Source: Nostoc edaphicum CCNP1411
GTDB lineage: Bacteria > Cyanobacteriota > Cyanobacteriia > Cyanobacteriales > Nostocaceae
Reading direction: 5' to 3'
NCBI RefSeq assembly: GCF_014023275.1
Contig: NZ_CP054698.1
Coordinates: 3,162,001-3,226,000 of the forward strand
DNA length: 64,000 nt
A program made the translations under genes and the position numbers. The notes under the pieces are model-generated. The model was not told the DNA's origin, did no database searches, and saw nothing but the letters and a program-made list of their open reading frames with translations. Positions 1-8,538 of the stretch are shown piece by piece. Each line of letters starts with the position of its first letter. The stretch's first letter is position 1.

Positions 1-301
1 CGTCACTAACTGGCAAAATATCCGTAATTTCAGCCCAACTTCCAATGCGAACTGTTTCAGGATGCCAACCTGATGTTACTGGATAAACACCATTGGCATA
101 CTCAGCTTTCAGCATGAAAGCTTGTTGATGTTCATAAGTAGGGTAAAGCAAAACTTGCTTGTGGGCAACTTGGAAGTGTCCATTTCGTTCATGGATACCG
201 CCTTTGCGGAGCAACATAATTGTTTTACCATCTTCCAAGGCATTTACGGCCACTGCCCATTCTTTGAGGGCATGAAAAGTTGTAGTCAATTCCATCAGCA
301 T
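1..301 (-). CDS. DUF1802 family protein (5' part, runs off the window)
   Basis: The reverse strand encodes the start of a DUF1802 protein, recognised from ALKEWAVAVNALEDGKTI, then LLRKGGIHE, then VLLYPTYEHQ and LKAEYANGVYPV. DUF1802 is a cyanobacterial family of unknown function. The reading frame opens just after an in-frame stop with ATG CTG ATG, so the start may be 301 or 295; homology to the family favours the methionine at 295 but no clear ribosome site decides it. About 98 residues are visible and the rest lies beyond position 1. It is transcribed away from the broken aldo/keto reductase. Family assignment is from motif memory, not a search. Confidence 0.75.
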   Translation of the reverse strand, partial: MLMELTTTFHALKEWAVAVNALEDGKTIMLLRKGGIHERNGHFQVAHKQVLLYPTYEHQQAFMLKAEYANGVYPVTSGWHPETVRIGSWAEITDILPVSD

Positions 302-395
302 CTACATGTAATTCTGATTTAATTTCAAGCTAAAACCGATAAAGTATGAACTGTCCAAGGGAATGAATTAGGAAGCAGTTATGGAAAAGCGATAC

Positions 396-439
396 GACGG
401 GATTCTGATTCTCTACGAGAGGCTACGCCTACGCCTACG
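396..439. repeat. Small dispersed repeat inserted in aldo/keto reductase codon 6
   Basis: About 44 bp, including CTCTACGAGAGGCTACGCCT, separates the codons for MEKRY from those for LGTSDVQ. The CTCTACGAGA-type sequence occurs elsewhere in the window (for example 35398-35450, 27560-27585 and 41885-41930). It belongs to the very small mobile repeats known from Nostoc genomes. Confidence 0.7.
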
Positions 440-643
440 CTAGGTACTTCTGATGTGCAAATTTCACCCATTTTGACGGGAACTTAGCAAACTGGTAAAA
501 GAATGTGGGTGGAAATTGAGGATGCAGAGTCGATTAAAACCATCAGAGCCGCTTATGAAGCTGGTATCACGATAATTGATACCGCTGAAGCTTATGGTGG
601 AGGACATTCTGAGCAAATTATCGCTGAAGCTTTATCTTATGTA

Positions 644-676
644 CGCGTAGACACGTAGCGGCTTGTCGCCAGACAT
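644..676. repeat. Small dispersed repeat (GCGTAGAC..AGCGGCTTGTCG..AGACAT), copy 1
   Basis: An insertion of about 33 bp between the codons for EALSYV and the codons for RVQYVTKVFA. It shares AGCGGCTTGTCG and AGACAT with the copies at 746-773 and 1286-1317. CGCG is present at both edges. Confidence 0.75.
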
Positions 677-745
677 CGCGTGCAGTATGTCACGAAAGTT
701 TTCGCCAACCATCTAAAGTATGAACAAGTGATTGAAGCTTGCATT

Positions 746-773
746 GACGCGTAGCGGCTTGTCGTTAAACATC
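746..773. repeat. Small dispersed repeat, copy 2
   Basis: A core of about 28 bp, GACGCGTAGCGGCTTGTCGT followed by TAAACAT, interrupts the codons between VIEAC and SLTNLKTDYIDFY. It is the same family as 644-676 and 1286-1317. Confidence 0.75.
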
Positions 774-1285
774 ACTCCCTAACCAACCTGAAAACTGATT
801 ACATCGACTTTTACCAAATATATTGGCCCTCCGGTGCTTTCAATAGTGAAATAGTACCTATCGAAGAAACTATAAGTGCTCTTAACCTCCTCAAAGAGCA
901 AGGTGAAATCCGAGCCATTGGTGTTTCCAATTTTTCCCACGCCCAGTTAGTCGAAGCAGCAAGTTATGGACGTATTGATAGTTTACAACCACCTTATTCT
1001 TTATTCTGGAAACAGGTAGAACAAGATGCATTGCCCTATTGTATCGAGAACAATATTTCTATCCTTGCTTATTCGCCTTCAGCACAGAGCTTATTGACAG
1101 GCAAATTTGCTCTCGGTCATAAATTTGACCCAACAGATAACCGTGCTAAAAATAAACTATTTCAAGGCGAAAATTTTGAACGTGCCCAACGAGCGCTAGG
1201 AAAACTGCATCCTATAGCCCTTCTTCATAATTGTACTCTTGCTCAGTTATCTTTGGCGTGGTTAATTGCCCAACTCCAAACAAAT

Positions 1286-1317
1286 GCGTAGACGCGGAGC
1301 GGCTTATCGTTAGACAT
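1286..1317. repeat. Small dispersed repeat, copy 3
   Basis: A 32-bp insertion GCGTAGACGCGGAGCGGCTT then ATCGTTAGACAT separates WLIAQLQTNA from AGARSPEQVGDNT. It is the third member of the same family in one gene. Confidence 0.75.
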
Positions 1318-1607
1318 GGCCGGAGCGCGTTCTCCCGAACAAGTAGGAGACAACACATTAGCTGCCCAATTGGCAGAAATTGACGCCATTGGACGCATTC
1401 TTACCGACAATCTGGATGATAATCAAATTATGTGGAATTGGTGACAATGCAGTTGCGGTAGCCATGCTTATATATCCAAGATACCTTGAACTTTCGTAAA
1501 GAGAAGGTTAGGGATCAAATTTATAGCTTTAGATTGCAAAACCTAACAAAAGGTCAACTTTAGTAAACCAAGGGTTGCAATTCACAAGCTAAGTGCTAAT
1601 TTAAGTA

Positions 1608-1890
1608 GTAGGACACCAAACAAAATAAAACCAAAAAAAAAGGGTCAATGACTTAGTGTCCCCGTGTCATCAACCCAAGCAAATTTCAGCATATCAAATG
1701 TTAGAAAAGTGGCAAAAAACCTAATGTAGAAGGCAAAGCCAAATCCTAAAGCGGAAAAACGCAAGAATGCTGAGTTTGTTAGTTTTTCAGTCCACCTTAG
1801 TTATGAACTTTCAATTACTTAATTAGTTTAACAATTTGAAAACTGTGAACTCAATAAAACCTGGTCAACCTCGACCAGGTTTTTGGTATT
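1608..1890 (+). ncRNA. Candidate small RNA upstream of a terminator
   Basis: TTGCAA (1575-1580) and TAATTT (1597-1602), spaced 16 bp, form a plausible promoter. About 280 bp downstream lies a clear intrinsic terminator (1857-1890). There is no convincing ORF between them. It does not match any cyanobacterial RNA I can recognise (6S, tmRNA, RNase P, SRP, Yfr1). The transcript and its boundaries are inference. Confidence 0.3.
1857..1890 (+). terminator. Rho-independent terminator
   Basis: The 10-bp perfect stem AAACCTGGTC / GACCAGGTTT with a 6-nt loop (AACCTC) is followed by TTGGTATTTTG. No gene ends nearby on the plus strand except the reductase remnant 410 bp upstream. Confidence 0.65.
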
Positions 1891-2351
1891 TTGTTATGAT
1901 ATAATTTACTCAGTACGCAGGGCAAACGCATCTAAATTACTCTTGATCACAACGAAGGTTAAGAACCAACGAAAAAATAAGGATTTCGCGCTTGATTATT
2001 TTTTAAGCCCTAAAGCGATCGCCTAAAATTTTCGCAATAAGCAAAATTTAATGACATTAGTTCTAGCTCTATTGAGAATAGACTTTGCTTATTGACATGA
2101 TGCAGCCGCCCTACTCAGTACGGCAGGGAGTGCCGAAATTAACACTTAGACTAGAATAATATTAACAAAAGAAAGTTAATATGCCCAAGAAACCTACAAT
2201 CTTTTGGTTAGAGTAATTCAATTATTTTTGTAAAAAAACAAGCCCATTTGTGTAGGTTTGTTTTGTAAAATATAAACTCAAATTAATACACTGGCTAATT
2301 TTCCAGCAGGGAATAAAATAAGACAGCAACGTATCCTGCGAGGAGAATTTG

Positions 2352-3065
2352 ATGAGAGGTTATAGATTTTTAAATAAAATTACTACAGCGATTATTATTA
2401 CGACCCTTTCTTTTTCTTGTAAGTCTTCTGTTAGCAGAAATGCAGAACAAGCAAAAGCAACTGAGAAATCAAAGCCACAACCAAATCTTGTCTATGGCGA
2501 TTTAATCATTAAAGAACAATCAGATTATCTAATGATTCCCGTTAGTCTTGCAGAACAGAATGAAGATAAAGGAATTGATTTAAAACTTTCACGGTCTTAT
2601 GAAAGGAATAACCAATTGTATAACATCATCTTTTATCAGAAACAAGATGGTGAAGCTCATCTTTTATTAAATAAAAAAGCCATTATTACCTCCTTTGATT
2701 TATTGGAGGTAAAAGCAGCAAACAAGCCAATTACAAGAGTTTGGTTGTATAGAATTGTTGACCAAGACACCAATACGGATAAAAAACTCAGCAGCGAAGA
2801 TGCTACTATCGGCTATCTTTCTGATTTATCAGGTAAGAACCTCCTGCAAGTTACCCCAAATAATACTCGAATAATCAGTTGGGTTATTGTTCCAAGTCAA
2901 AATGCAATTTTCCTAAAAATTATCAAAGACTCTGATAATAATAAAAAATTCACAGCCGAAGACAAAACAAACTTTGTTAGGGTCAACCTCGATAAACCCA
3001 GTATGGGAACTGAGATTATTAGTGAGCAAATAGAGCAAGAAATTAAATCCTACGTTTTTAAATAA
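2352..3065 (+). CDS. Putative lipoprotein of unknown function
   Basis: This encodes about 237 residues with an export signal: a basic start (MRGYRFLNK), a hydrophobic stretch ITTAIIITTLSF and a lipobox-like LSFS-C, so it is probably cleaved and lipidated at that Cys. The mature part is hydrophilic, with no domain I recognise; two DxDxN-like stretches, DQDTNTDKKLSSED and DSDNNKKFTAED, look like repeated calcium-binding-type loops. The start at ATG 2352 is preferred because AGGAG lies at 2341-2345, 6 nt upstream. It stands alone, with a small hairpin 36 bp after the stop. Lipoprotein status is inferred; function is unknown. Confidence 0.7.
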   Translation: MRGYRFLNKITTAIIITTLSFSCKSSVSRNAEQAKATEKSKPQPNLVYGDLIIKEQSDYLMIPVSLAEQNEDKGIDLKLSRSYERNNQLYNIIFYQKQDGEAHLLLNKKAIITSFDLLEVKAANKPITRVWLYRIVDQDTNTDKKLSSEDATIGYLSDLSGKNLLQVTPNNTRIISWVIVPSQNAIFLKIIKDSDNNKKFTAEDKTNFVRVNLDKPSMGTEIISEQIEQEIKSYVFK

Positions 3066-3100
3066 TTAAATAAGTGTTTTAAACTTTACAGGGCAAAGTT

Positions 3101-3124
3101 TAGCTGATACTGCACTATCAGCTA
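3101..3124 (+). terminator. Hairpin after the lipoprotein gene
   Basis: The 9-bp perfect stem TAGCTGATA / TATCAGCTA with a 6-nt loop lies 36 bp downstream of the stop. Only a weak T tract follows (AAATCGTTTT), so termination is possible but not certain. Confidence 0.4.
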
Positions 3125-4102
3125 AAATCGTTTTGGTCTTTACATATATCCTTTCTGCAATGCGGTGGATTTGTTCATATCTAGATAGCCATCAAAAAAA
3201 GTTTCCAAGACCTAATGATCCCTAACATAGAGAATTATTCGGAAAATACGTGTAATATTAACAACATAGAACTCACTAAGCCAAACACAAGGTAAGGTCT
3301 GAGGAAAACTATGTAAGTAGCTTTTGGCGACTTACAAAAATTATCCAGACAAATTGAGGAGCTGGAAATTGGGATTAAGTATTTTTTTAAGATATAAGCA
3401 AAGTTTGACATAACCATCTACGCTACTTTCTCAAAACATTTTTTACTCTACCTATATATAGATTGACAAAAATACTGTGATATTAAATAGATTTTAAACT
3501 TTAAATTCTTAAATATTTGTTTAGTGATATCACTGAATATATGCTGCCTAATACAGTTGATGTATCTGTATTTATTCGGTGGCTATCATTGGTTACAAAA
3601 ATCATTCCTACCCATTTATTGTGTGGTGTCAGATATTTTTATGTATAACTACTGTATAACAATCAAAAGTACTGCTGGTCTATCAGTGCTTTCGCGGTTT
3701 TGTGTCCTGTATCACAAATTAGCAATTCCAGTAAAATGACCTTATCAAAGGCATTGTAGGATGTTATAATGATGAAGTATCGAACAAATATGTTTTGCTA
3801 ATTAATCTTTAAACAGCGAAAAAATGTAATTTATGATGCTCTCAAAGTTGGGTTTGCGTATGCAAACCGTTACACCATACAGGGAAACATCTGAAAATAT
3901 TAATTACAAAATAAAACATGATTTGTTTAGTTGTAAGTTTGTATTAAGAAGTCCATGTATAAAAATGCTATTATGACAGTTGTACAACTGGTTTAAGTTG
4001 TAGAATGCTACACATTTTACAACTTAAAAATAGCTAAAATGGAATCGAGACTCTCAATCAGAGAGTAGACCTACACAGTGTTACGAAGAACTTCAATTTT
4101 GT
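3125..4102. other. Non-coding stretch, about 980 bp
   Basis: AT-rich spacer. Two short open frames (3235-3417 minus and 3524-3739 plus) have poor composition and no ribosome site. Around 3328-3402 the plus strand reads like a short protein fragment (GDLQKLSRQIEELEIG) without a start. I see nothing else. Confidence 0.5.
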
Positions 4103-4288
4103 ATGAATTCAAATAGCCAGTCTGCCAATGCCGAGACATATTCCCAACGTTTGGCAGACATTGTGGGAACTGCGATCGCTCTGTTGACTCTTATCCTACC
4201 CGTATTTGTCATCGCCCACTATTCTTCAACTGATGTCCAAAATAACCAGCAACCCCTGATCCAAAACCTACAAGGCAGTAAAGATTGA
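4103..4288 (+). CDS. Small single-pass membrane protein
   Basis: This encodes 61 residues with one strong transmembrane segment, roughly residues 20-40 ([21 protein letters not shown]), between polar ends. The segment is preceded by [10 protein letters not shown] and followed by a polar Gln/Asn-rich tail. I know similar short proteins only as conserved hypotheticals in Nostocales. It lies upstream of ppa with a strong terminator between them, so the two are not obviously co-transcribed. The function cannot be read from the sequence. Confidence 0.6.
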   Translation: MNSNSQSANAETYSQRLADIVGTAIALLTLILPVFVIAHYSSTDVQNNQQPLIQNLQGSKD

Positions 4289-4497
4289 TAAAGCTTTCCA
4301 CTAGTATTCCACCAGTAGGAGAGCTACAAAAAGAAGAACACTGATTTTGAGACAACCTCTGTAGATGTAAATGTTGTTCATCAGGAATAAGCTGAATCTG
4401 TATTGTGTTACCCCAGATTTCAGTTGTCTTGACAGAATAGGGGCAAGAAATCCCTCCAACAGCAATCAAGGGCGGAGGATATCCATAATACCCTCTT

Positions 4498-4543
4498 GGA
4501 AAAAGCGTTACGAATAAACTTCGTAACGCTTTTTCCATTTTTT
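4498..4543 (+). terminator. Strong Rho-independent terminator
   Basis: The 17-bp perfect stem GGAAAAAGCGTTACGAA / TTCGTAACGCTTTTTCC has a 5-nt loop and is followed by ATTTTTT. It lies about 210 bp past the small membrane protein and 130 bp before ppa. The rest of 4289-4672 shows no supported gene. Confidence 0.85.
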
Positions 4544-4672
4544 GGAGGGGAAAGGCAATGTGTGCCGTGGAATGAATACCTTGGGAAGAGATCCATATTG
4601 CCTTAAAATTCTACACGGGGAGCGAAGCTGACTGAGTGCCCCCATGATTCACTGTTATCAGAGGAGTTTTTT

Positions 4673-5185
4673 GTGGATTTATCTCGTATTCCTGCCCAAC
4701 CGAAACCGGGTCTAATCAACGTTTTGATCGAAATTGCTGGCGGAAGTAAAAATAAATACGAATATGACAAGGAACTAGAAGCTTTTGCTTTAGACCGAGT
4801 ACTCTATTCCTCGGTAAAGTATCCTTATGATTACGGCTTTGTACCCAATACTTTGGCTGATGATGGCGATCCCCTAGATGGTATGGTCATAATTGATGAG
4901 CCGACCTTTCCAGGTTGTGTTATTGCTGCACGACCGATTGGCTTTTTGGAGATGATTGACGGTGGCGATCGCGATGAGAAAATCCTTTGTGTTCCTGACA
5001 AAGATCCACGCTACACTCAGGTAAAATCCTTGAAAGACGTAGCGCCACACCGCTTAGATGAAATTGCTGAATTTTTCCGTAGTTATAAAAATTTGGAAAA
5101 AAAGGTGACTGAAATTCTTGGTTGGCAAGATGTGGATAAGGTTGCAGCTTTAGTAGAAAAATCCGTCAAAGCTTATAGAGGATAA
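4673..5185 (+). CDS. ppa: Inorganic pyrophosphatase
   Basis: This is soluble family I pyrophosphatase, hydrolysing PPi to two phosphates and so pulling biosynthetic reactions forward. The 170 residues match the usual bacterial length. Signatures are [10 protein letters not shown], the metal-binding core [11 protein letters not shown] (three Asp), and DKDPRY followed by [19 protein letters not shown]. The start is GTG at 4673, chosen because GAGGAG (4661-4666) is correctly spaced and the protein begins directly with the family's [13 protein letters not shown]. The enzyme acts in the cytoplasm. It is a single gene, followed by heptamer repeats. Confidence 0.97.
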   Translation: MDLSRIPAQPKPGLINVLIEIAGGSKNKYEYDKELEAFALDRVLYSSVKYPYDYGFVPNTLADDGDPLDGMVIIDEPTFPGCVIAARPIGFLEMIDGGDRDEKILCVPDKDPRYTQVKSLKDVAPHRLDEIAEFFRSYKNLEKKVTEILGWQDVDKVAALVEKSVKAYRG

Positions 5186-5188
5186 TAG

Positions 5189-5213
5189 AGGAGTTAGGAG
5201 TTAGGAGTTAAGA
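5189..5213. repeat. Heptamer tandem repeat (GAGTTAG)
   Basis: GAGTTAG is repeated about three times just after ppa. This is a short tandemly repeated repetitive sequence typical of heterocystous cyanobacteria; a related inverted version follows at about 5227-5240. Confidence 0.7.
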
Positions 5214-5298
5214 TTTATGAATTTTTATTCCTAACTCCTCACTTTGATAACTTTCGCTTGTTACGGATCGCAAAAACTGCCACCAACCCTAAACCAAA

Positions 5299-5682
5299 AT
5301 GCAGCGTACTCTCCTTTTGGCAAAAATTCATAACTGCACCCTCACGGGGGCGAATATCAACTACGTGGGTAGTATCAGTATCGATGAAATGCTTTTGGAA
5401 AAAGCTGGTATCTTACCCTATGAGCAGGTGCAAGTAGTTAATAATGCCAACGGTCAGCGCTTTATTACCTATGCGATCCCGGCTCCAGCCCATTCAGGAA
5501 TAATTGAGTTAAATGGGGGGGCAGCACGTCTAGGCATTATTGGCGATCGCTTGATTATAATGACTTACGGGCAGTTCACTCCAGAAGAGTTAAAAAGTTA
5601 CTCTCCTACGGTAGTCATTGTGGACGAAAAAAACAGGCTGTTGGAAGTACGGCGCTACGATGACCTGCTCAGTAAGGTCTAA
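5299..5682 (+). CDS. panD: Aspartate 1-decarboxylase
   Basis: This pyruvoyl enzyme converts L-aspartate to beta-alanine for pantothenate and CoA synthesis. It has 127 residues, the standard length. The precursor self-cleaves at a Gly-Ser bond, here in NYVGS-ISID (Ser about residue 25), where most families read YEGSITID; the change of E to V before GS is mild. It also has the expected [13 protein letters not shown] and [21 protein letters not shown]. It is 11 nt upstream of the next gene, so the two are probably co-transcribed. Cytoplasmic. Confidence 0.96.
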   Translation: MQRTLLLAKIHNCTLTGANINYVGSISIDEMLLEKAGILPYEQVQVVNNANGQRFITYAIPAPAHSGIIELNGGAARLGIIGDRLIIMTYGQFTPEELKSYSPTVVIVDEKNRLLEVRRYDDLLSKV

Positions 5683-5693
5683 TTTCAAGAAAA

Positions 5694-6596
5694 ATGTCAA
5701 ATTTTGAGTTGTCGGGTTCCCAAAGCTACATACCTGAAAAGTCAGCTACCCTGCCAAGCAGTCCATCAGGTGAATTTCTCGTGCAATTCTGGGGTGTAAG
5801 AGGTTTGATTCCCACTCCAAGTAGCAACACCAATCGTTATGGCGGTAATACCGCTTGTCTAGAAATGCAGGTCGCTGGGAAACGCTTGATTTTTGATGGC
5901 GGTACTGGCTTACGTATACTAGGTAAAACTTGGCAAGAACTACAACAGCCACTAGAAGCCCATTTATTTTTTACCAACTGCCAATCAAATCGTATTCAAG
6001 GGTTTCCCTTTTTTGCTCCAGCATTTATTGTGGAAAATTGTTTTCACATTTATGGCACAGCTGCCTCAAATGGAGCCTCAATTAAACAATGTCTGTACGA
6101 TCAGATGCTCCAGCCACACTTTCCTTACCCTTTGCAGGTAATGCAGTCGGAATTGCAGTTTTATAATCTCACTCCAGACAGTGAGGTGAAGTTAGATGAT
6201 GTCACCATTACAACTGCATTAATTAACCAAACTCAGCGGTCAGTTGGCTACCGAGTTACTTGGCAAGAGTATAGTGTTGCTTACATCACGGATTTGCACC
6301 AGAATGCTGATCAAGTGGAGCAAGAGCGGATTTTAGAGTTTATTAAAGGCGTTGATTTGCTGATTGCCAATGCCACTTACACTCCCCCTACGTCTCACAA
6401 CCATGACTCTGCTGATTTACTCTGGCAAGCTGCGGTGAATACAGCTTTTAATGCTGGCGTCCAACGGTTAGCAATTTCTCATCATCACCCAGATGATCAT
6501 GATGATTTTCTTGACCAGGTTCAGGTCGATATTAAATCTGCTTTTCCTCAGGCAATACTAGCCCATGAAGGTCTAGTATTAAGTGTTGGTAAGTAA
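5694..6596 (+). CDS. Metallo-beta-lactamase-fold protein lacking the HxHxDH motif
   Basis: This 300-residue protein has the overall plan of cyanobacterial MBL-fold hydrolases: FWGVRGLIPTPSSNTNRYGG, GGNTACLEM, LIFDGGTGLRILG, then QGFPFFAPAF, and a C-terminal LAISHHHPDDHDDFLDQV. The place where relatives carry the metal-binding HxHxDH (before the QGFPFF segment) reads FFTNCQSNRIQGFPFF, with none of the three His or the Asp. The Asp of the later motif survives as YITDLH. It is probably not a normal metallohydrolase and may be a binding or regulatory relic. The gene is intact and follows panD by 11 bp. Confidence 0.85.
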   Translation: MSNFELSGSQSYIPEKSATLPSSPSGEFLVQFWGVRGLIPTPSSNTNRYGGNTACLEMQVAGKRLIFDGGTGLRILGKTWQELQQPLEAHLFFTNCQSNRIQGFPFFAPAFIVENCFHIYGTAASNGASIKQCLYDQMLQPHFPYPLQVMQSELQFYNLTPDSEVKLDDVTITTALINQTQRSVGYRVTWQEYSVAYITDLHQNADQVEQERILEFIKGVDLLIANATYTPPTSHNHDSADLLWQAAVNTAFNAGVQRLAISHHHPDDHDDFLDQVQVDIKSAFPQAILAHEGLVLSVGK

Positions 6597-6625
6597 TTTA
6601 GACTTCTTAACATTTTGAAATCGTT

Positions 6626-6847
6626 ATGAGTACTCTCGATCAAGTGCTAGAAGACGCTTTGCAACTTTCCTCCGAACAGCAAGAAATGCTGATCAAGATT
6701 TTACAAAATCGTCACCACGAAAACCGTCGTGCAGAAATAGCTATAGATGCCCAACAAACCCTAGCTGATTTCCATGCAGGTAAATTTCGGCATCAGTCAG
6801 CCCAAGATGTTATTGCAGAATTACACCAGTCATTGGTGTCAACTTAA
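6626..6847 (+). CDS. Small antitoxin-like protein
   Basis: This 73-residue helical protein starts MSTLDQVLEDALQLSSEQQEMLIKIL and ends QDVIAELHQSLVST. It resembles the short cyanobacterial proteins annotated as addiction-module antitoxins that normally precede a RelE/ParE toxin. No toxin frame follows: the next 190 bp are a dispersed repeat. It lies 29 bp after the MBL-fold gene, so it could be read through from it. The antitoxin role is an inference from composition and family resemblance. Confidence 0.7.
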   Translation: MSTLDQVLEDALQLSSEQQEMLIKILQNRHHENRRAEIAIDAQQTLADFHAGKFRHQSAQDVIAELHQSLVST

Positions 6848-6884
6848 GCTTTGGCGAATTGAATAGAGCCTCCGGCACGCTGAC

Positions 6885-6994
6885 GCGAACGCAGCTATAC
6901 AGGCAAAGTCCGCCTGCGCGGACTAAGGTCAAATCAAGGTTTTGAAACCCAGGATTGGTAGCTTTTGTTTGTGTAGACGCGGTTTCTAACCGCC
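6885..6994. repeat. MITE-like dispersed repeat, copy of the 45099 family
   Basis: About 110 bp whose ends resemble each other in inverted orientation (AGCTATACAGGCAAAGTCC at the left; GTGTAGACGCGGTTTCTAACCGCC at the right). Its interior hairpin GTCCGCCTGCGCGGAC matches the plan of the element at 45099-45211. It fills the gap between convergent genes. Confidence 0.5.
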
Positions 6995-7035
6995 CGTTTT
7001 GCTATTGCACACAATTAAAATAGGCTATATTGCCC

Positions 7036-8250
7036 CTACGACGCGTTTTGCAACTCAGCTGTGCGGACTGAAAGCTGCTGTGTCTGATTACCCCGTTGCA
7101 CTTTCACCTGTAATACTTGACCAAGGCGACTATCTTCCACAACATTCTGCAATTGTTCAGCACTGATAATTGCTTTACCATCAACTTGAAGAATTACATC
7201 CCCGCGCCGGATACCCGCAGATGCAGCTGGAGAATTGGGAACAACTCGCATGACAAAAACACCATTAATTTCTGGTATCTGAATAGGAGAGTTGGGATCG
7301 GTATTATTTTGCTTGGCAAGTTCGGGTGTCAAAGTTAGCATTTGCACACCTAGGTAGGGGTGAGCAACTTTACCATCACGTTGGAGTTGCGCTGCGATCG
7401 CTTTGGCTTTATCAATAGGAATCGCAAACCCAATACCCATCGCATCAGGACGAATAGCTGTGTTAATGCCAATCACTTCACCTTGACCATTTAATAGTGG
7501 CCCGCCAGAGTTACCAGGGTTAATGGCGGCGTCTGTCTGAATGAAGTCCAAGCGTTTATCACTAATGCCGACTTGGGCGCTGGAACGTTTGAGGGTACTG
7601 ACAATTCCCAAGGTAACGGTGTTATCAAATCCTAAAGGATTACCAACTGCGATCGCCCAGTCTCCTACCTGTACATTAGTGGAAGAACCCAAGGGTGCGA
7701 CTGGTAAATCGTTACCAGCGTTAATCTTGACTACTGCCAAATCTGTGACTTCATCAATACCTTGAACTTTCCCTTCAAAGGTGCGACCATCTTTGAGCCG
7801 GACTGTTACTTTATCAGCCTTATCGACCACATGAGCATTGGTCAAAACTAAGCCGCTCTTGTCAATAATGAAACCTGAGCCTAAACCGCGTAATTGCTCA
7901 GAAGGCATCTGTTGAGAAAAACCGTCACCAAAGAACCGACGGAAAAAGGGGTCTTCTAGAAATGGATCAACGCGACGAGTAATTGTCCGCTCGGTATCAA
8001 TTCGGACAACTGCTGTACCCACTCGATTCACTGCTGCTGTGACAAAGCTGGTGCTATTTATGGCAGCCGTGGCTGGTGATTGGCGTTGGGCAATGATTTC
8101 TGAAGTATCTCCAGCAGTGACTATAGGTGCTGGTTCGGCTTGGGATGGTAACACCTGCAATGTGCTAACCGTGAGCAAAACTCCTAGCGCGATCGCTAAA
8201 ACATGACTACTGAGTTGACGTAGAGACCGAGATAATTTGGGAAATCGCAT
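7036..8250 (-). CDS. HtrA/Deg-type serine protease with one PDZ domain
   Basis: This is a trypsin-like periplasmic or thylakoid-lumen protease for protein quality control. A basic N-terminus and a hydrophobic run ([20 protein letters not shown]) ending at SQAEP form a signal peptide or anchor. The catalytic triad is His in [10 protein letters not shown] (about residue 140), Asp in [10 protein letters not shown] (about 170) and Ser in [13 protein letters not shown] (about 248). One PDZ domain fills the C-terminus ([15 protein letters not shown]). The start ATG 8250 is preferred over GTG 8256 because AGG lies 8 nt before the ATG but only 2 nt before the GTG. Cyanobacteria carry three paralogues (HhoA, HhoB, HtrA); I cannot tell which this is. 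Confidence 0.93.
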   Translation of the reverse strand: MRFPKLSRSLRQLSSHVLAIALGVLLTVSTLQVLPSQAEPAPIVTAGDTSEIIAQRQSPATAAINSTSFVTAAVNRVGTAVVRIDTERTITRRVDPFLEDPFFRRFFGDGFSQQMPSEQLRGLGSGFIIDKSGLVLTNAHVVDKADKVTVRLKDGRTFEGKVQGIDEVTDLAVVKINAGNDLPVAPLGSSTNVQVGDWAIAVGNPLGFDNTVTLGIVSTLKRSSAQVGISDKRLDFIQTDAAINPGNSGGPLLNGQGEVIGINTAIRPDAMGIGFAIPIDKAKAIAAQLQRDGKVAHPYLGVQMLTLTPELAKQNNTDPNSPIQIPEINGVFVMRVVPNSPAASAGIRRGDVILQVDGKAIISAEQLQNVVEDSRLGQVLQVKVQRGNQTQQLSVRTAELQNAS

Positions 8251-8538
8251 AATCACAACCTAATTTATAAGCCTAATTGTTGCTTAGTCGTGACAAATCT
8301 ATTTACAGTTATTTTTACAAAATTGACGTTGGCTTTTGAGTTCAAGTTTCTCCTGCTCTTTCCACTACTGGGTTAGGGCATTTTACGAACTATCTGTAAT
8401 CAACTTAATGGAAAATCTAACCCAAAAGCTATTATGGACATTCACCCTTTACAAGTTCGGTTTTCACCCATCAATAAAACTTTTGGATTGCGAATCAGAC
8501 TGTCTCACTCTCTGTTTGAACGGTGGATTATGGATGAA

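Larger units (their letters stand above)
381..1444 (+). pseudogene. Aldo/keto reductase, broken by small repeat insertions and a stop codon
   Basis: Read piecewise, this is a complete aldo/keto reductase of the NADPH-dependent AKR superfamily. It has an N-terminus MEKRY, then GTSDVQISPIL, AAYEAGITIIDTAEAYGGGHSEQ (catalytic D and Y region), GVSNFSHAQLVEAASYGRID, then NISILAYSPSAQSLLTGKF, and an end NQIMWNW before TGA at 1442. Four short insertions (about 396-439, 644-676, 746-773 and 1286-1317) each break the frame or add stops, and a Trp codon at about 486 reads TAG. Outside the insertions the protein is well preserved, so the decay looks recent. The longest surviving piece is 1031-1291. No functional full-length enzyme can be made. 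Confidence 0.88.
1445..2351. other. Long non-coding stretch between the reductase remnant and a lipoprotein gene
   Basis: No convincing reading frame was found on either strand. It contains a possible promoter and a terminator bounding a candidate RNA (1608-1890), a HIP1 site near 2018, and complementary 9-nt arms AAACCTACA (2190-2198) and TGTAGGTTT (2251-2259) that could pair over a 52-nt loop. The rest is AT-rich spacer. Confidence 0.6.

Noticed and set aside
3235..3739. Two short ORFs in the 3.1-4.1 kb gap
   Set aside because: No ribosome site, no family and poor composition.
4209..4538. 109-codon minus-strand frame opposite the small membrane protein
   Set aside because: Its start lies in the terminator hairpin, it overlaps a supported gene, and its composition is unlike a protein.
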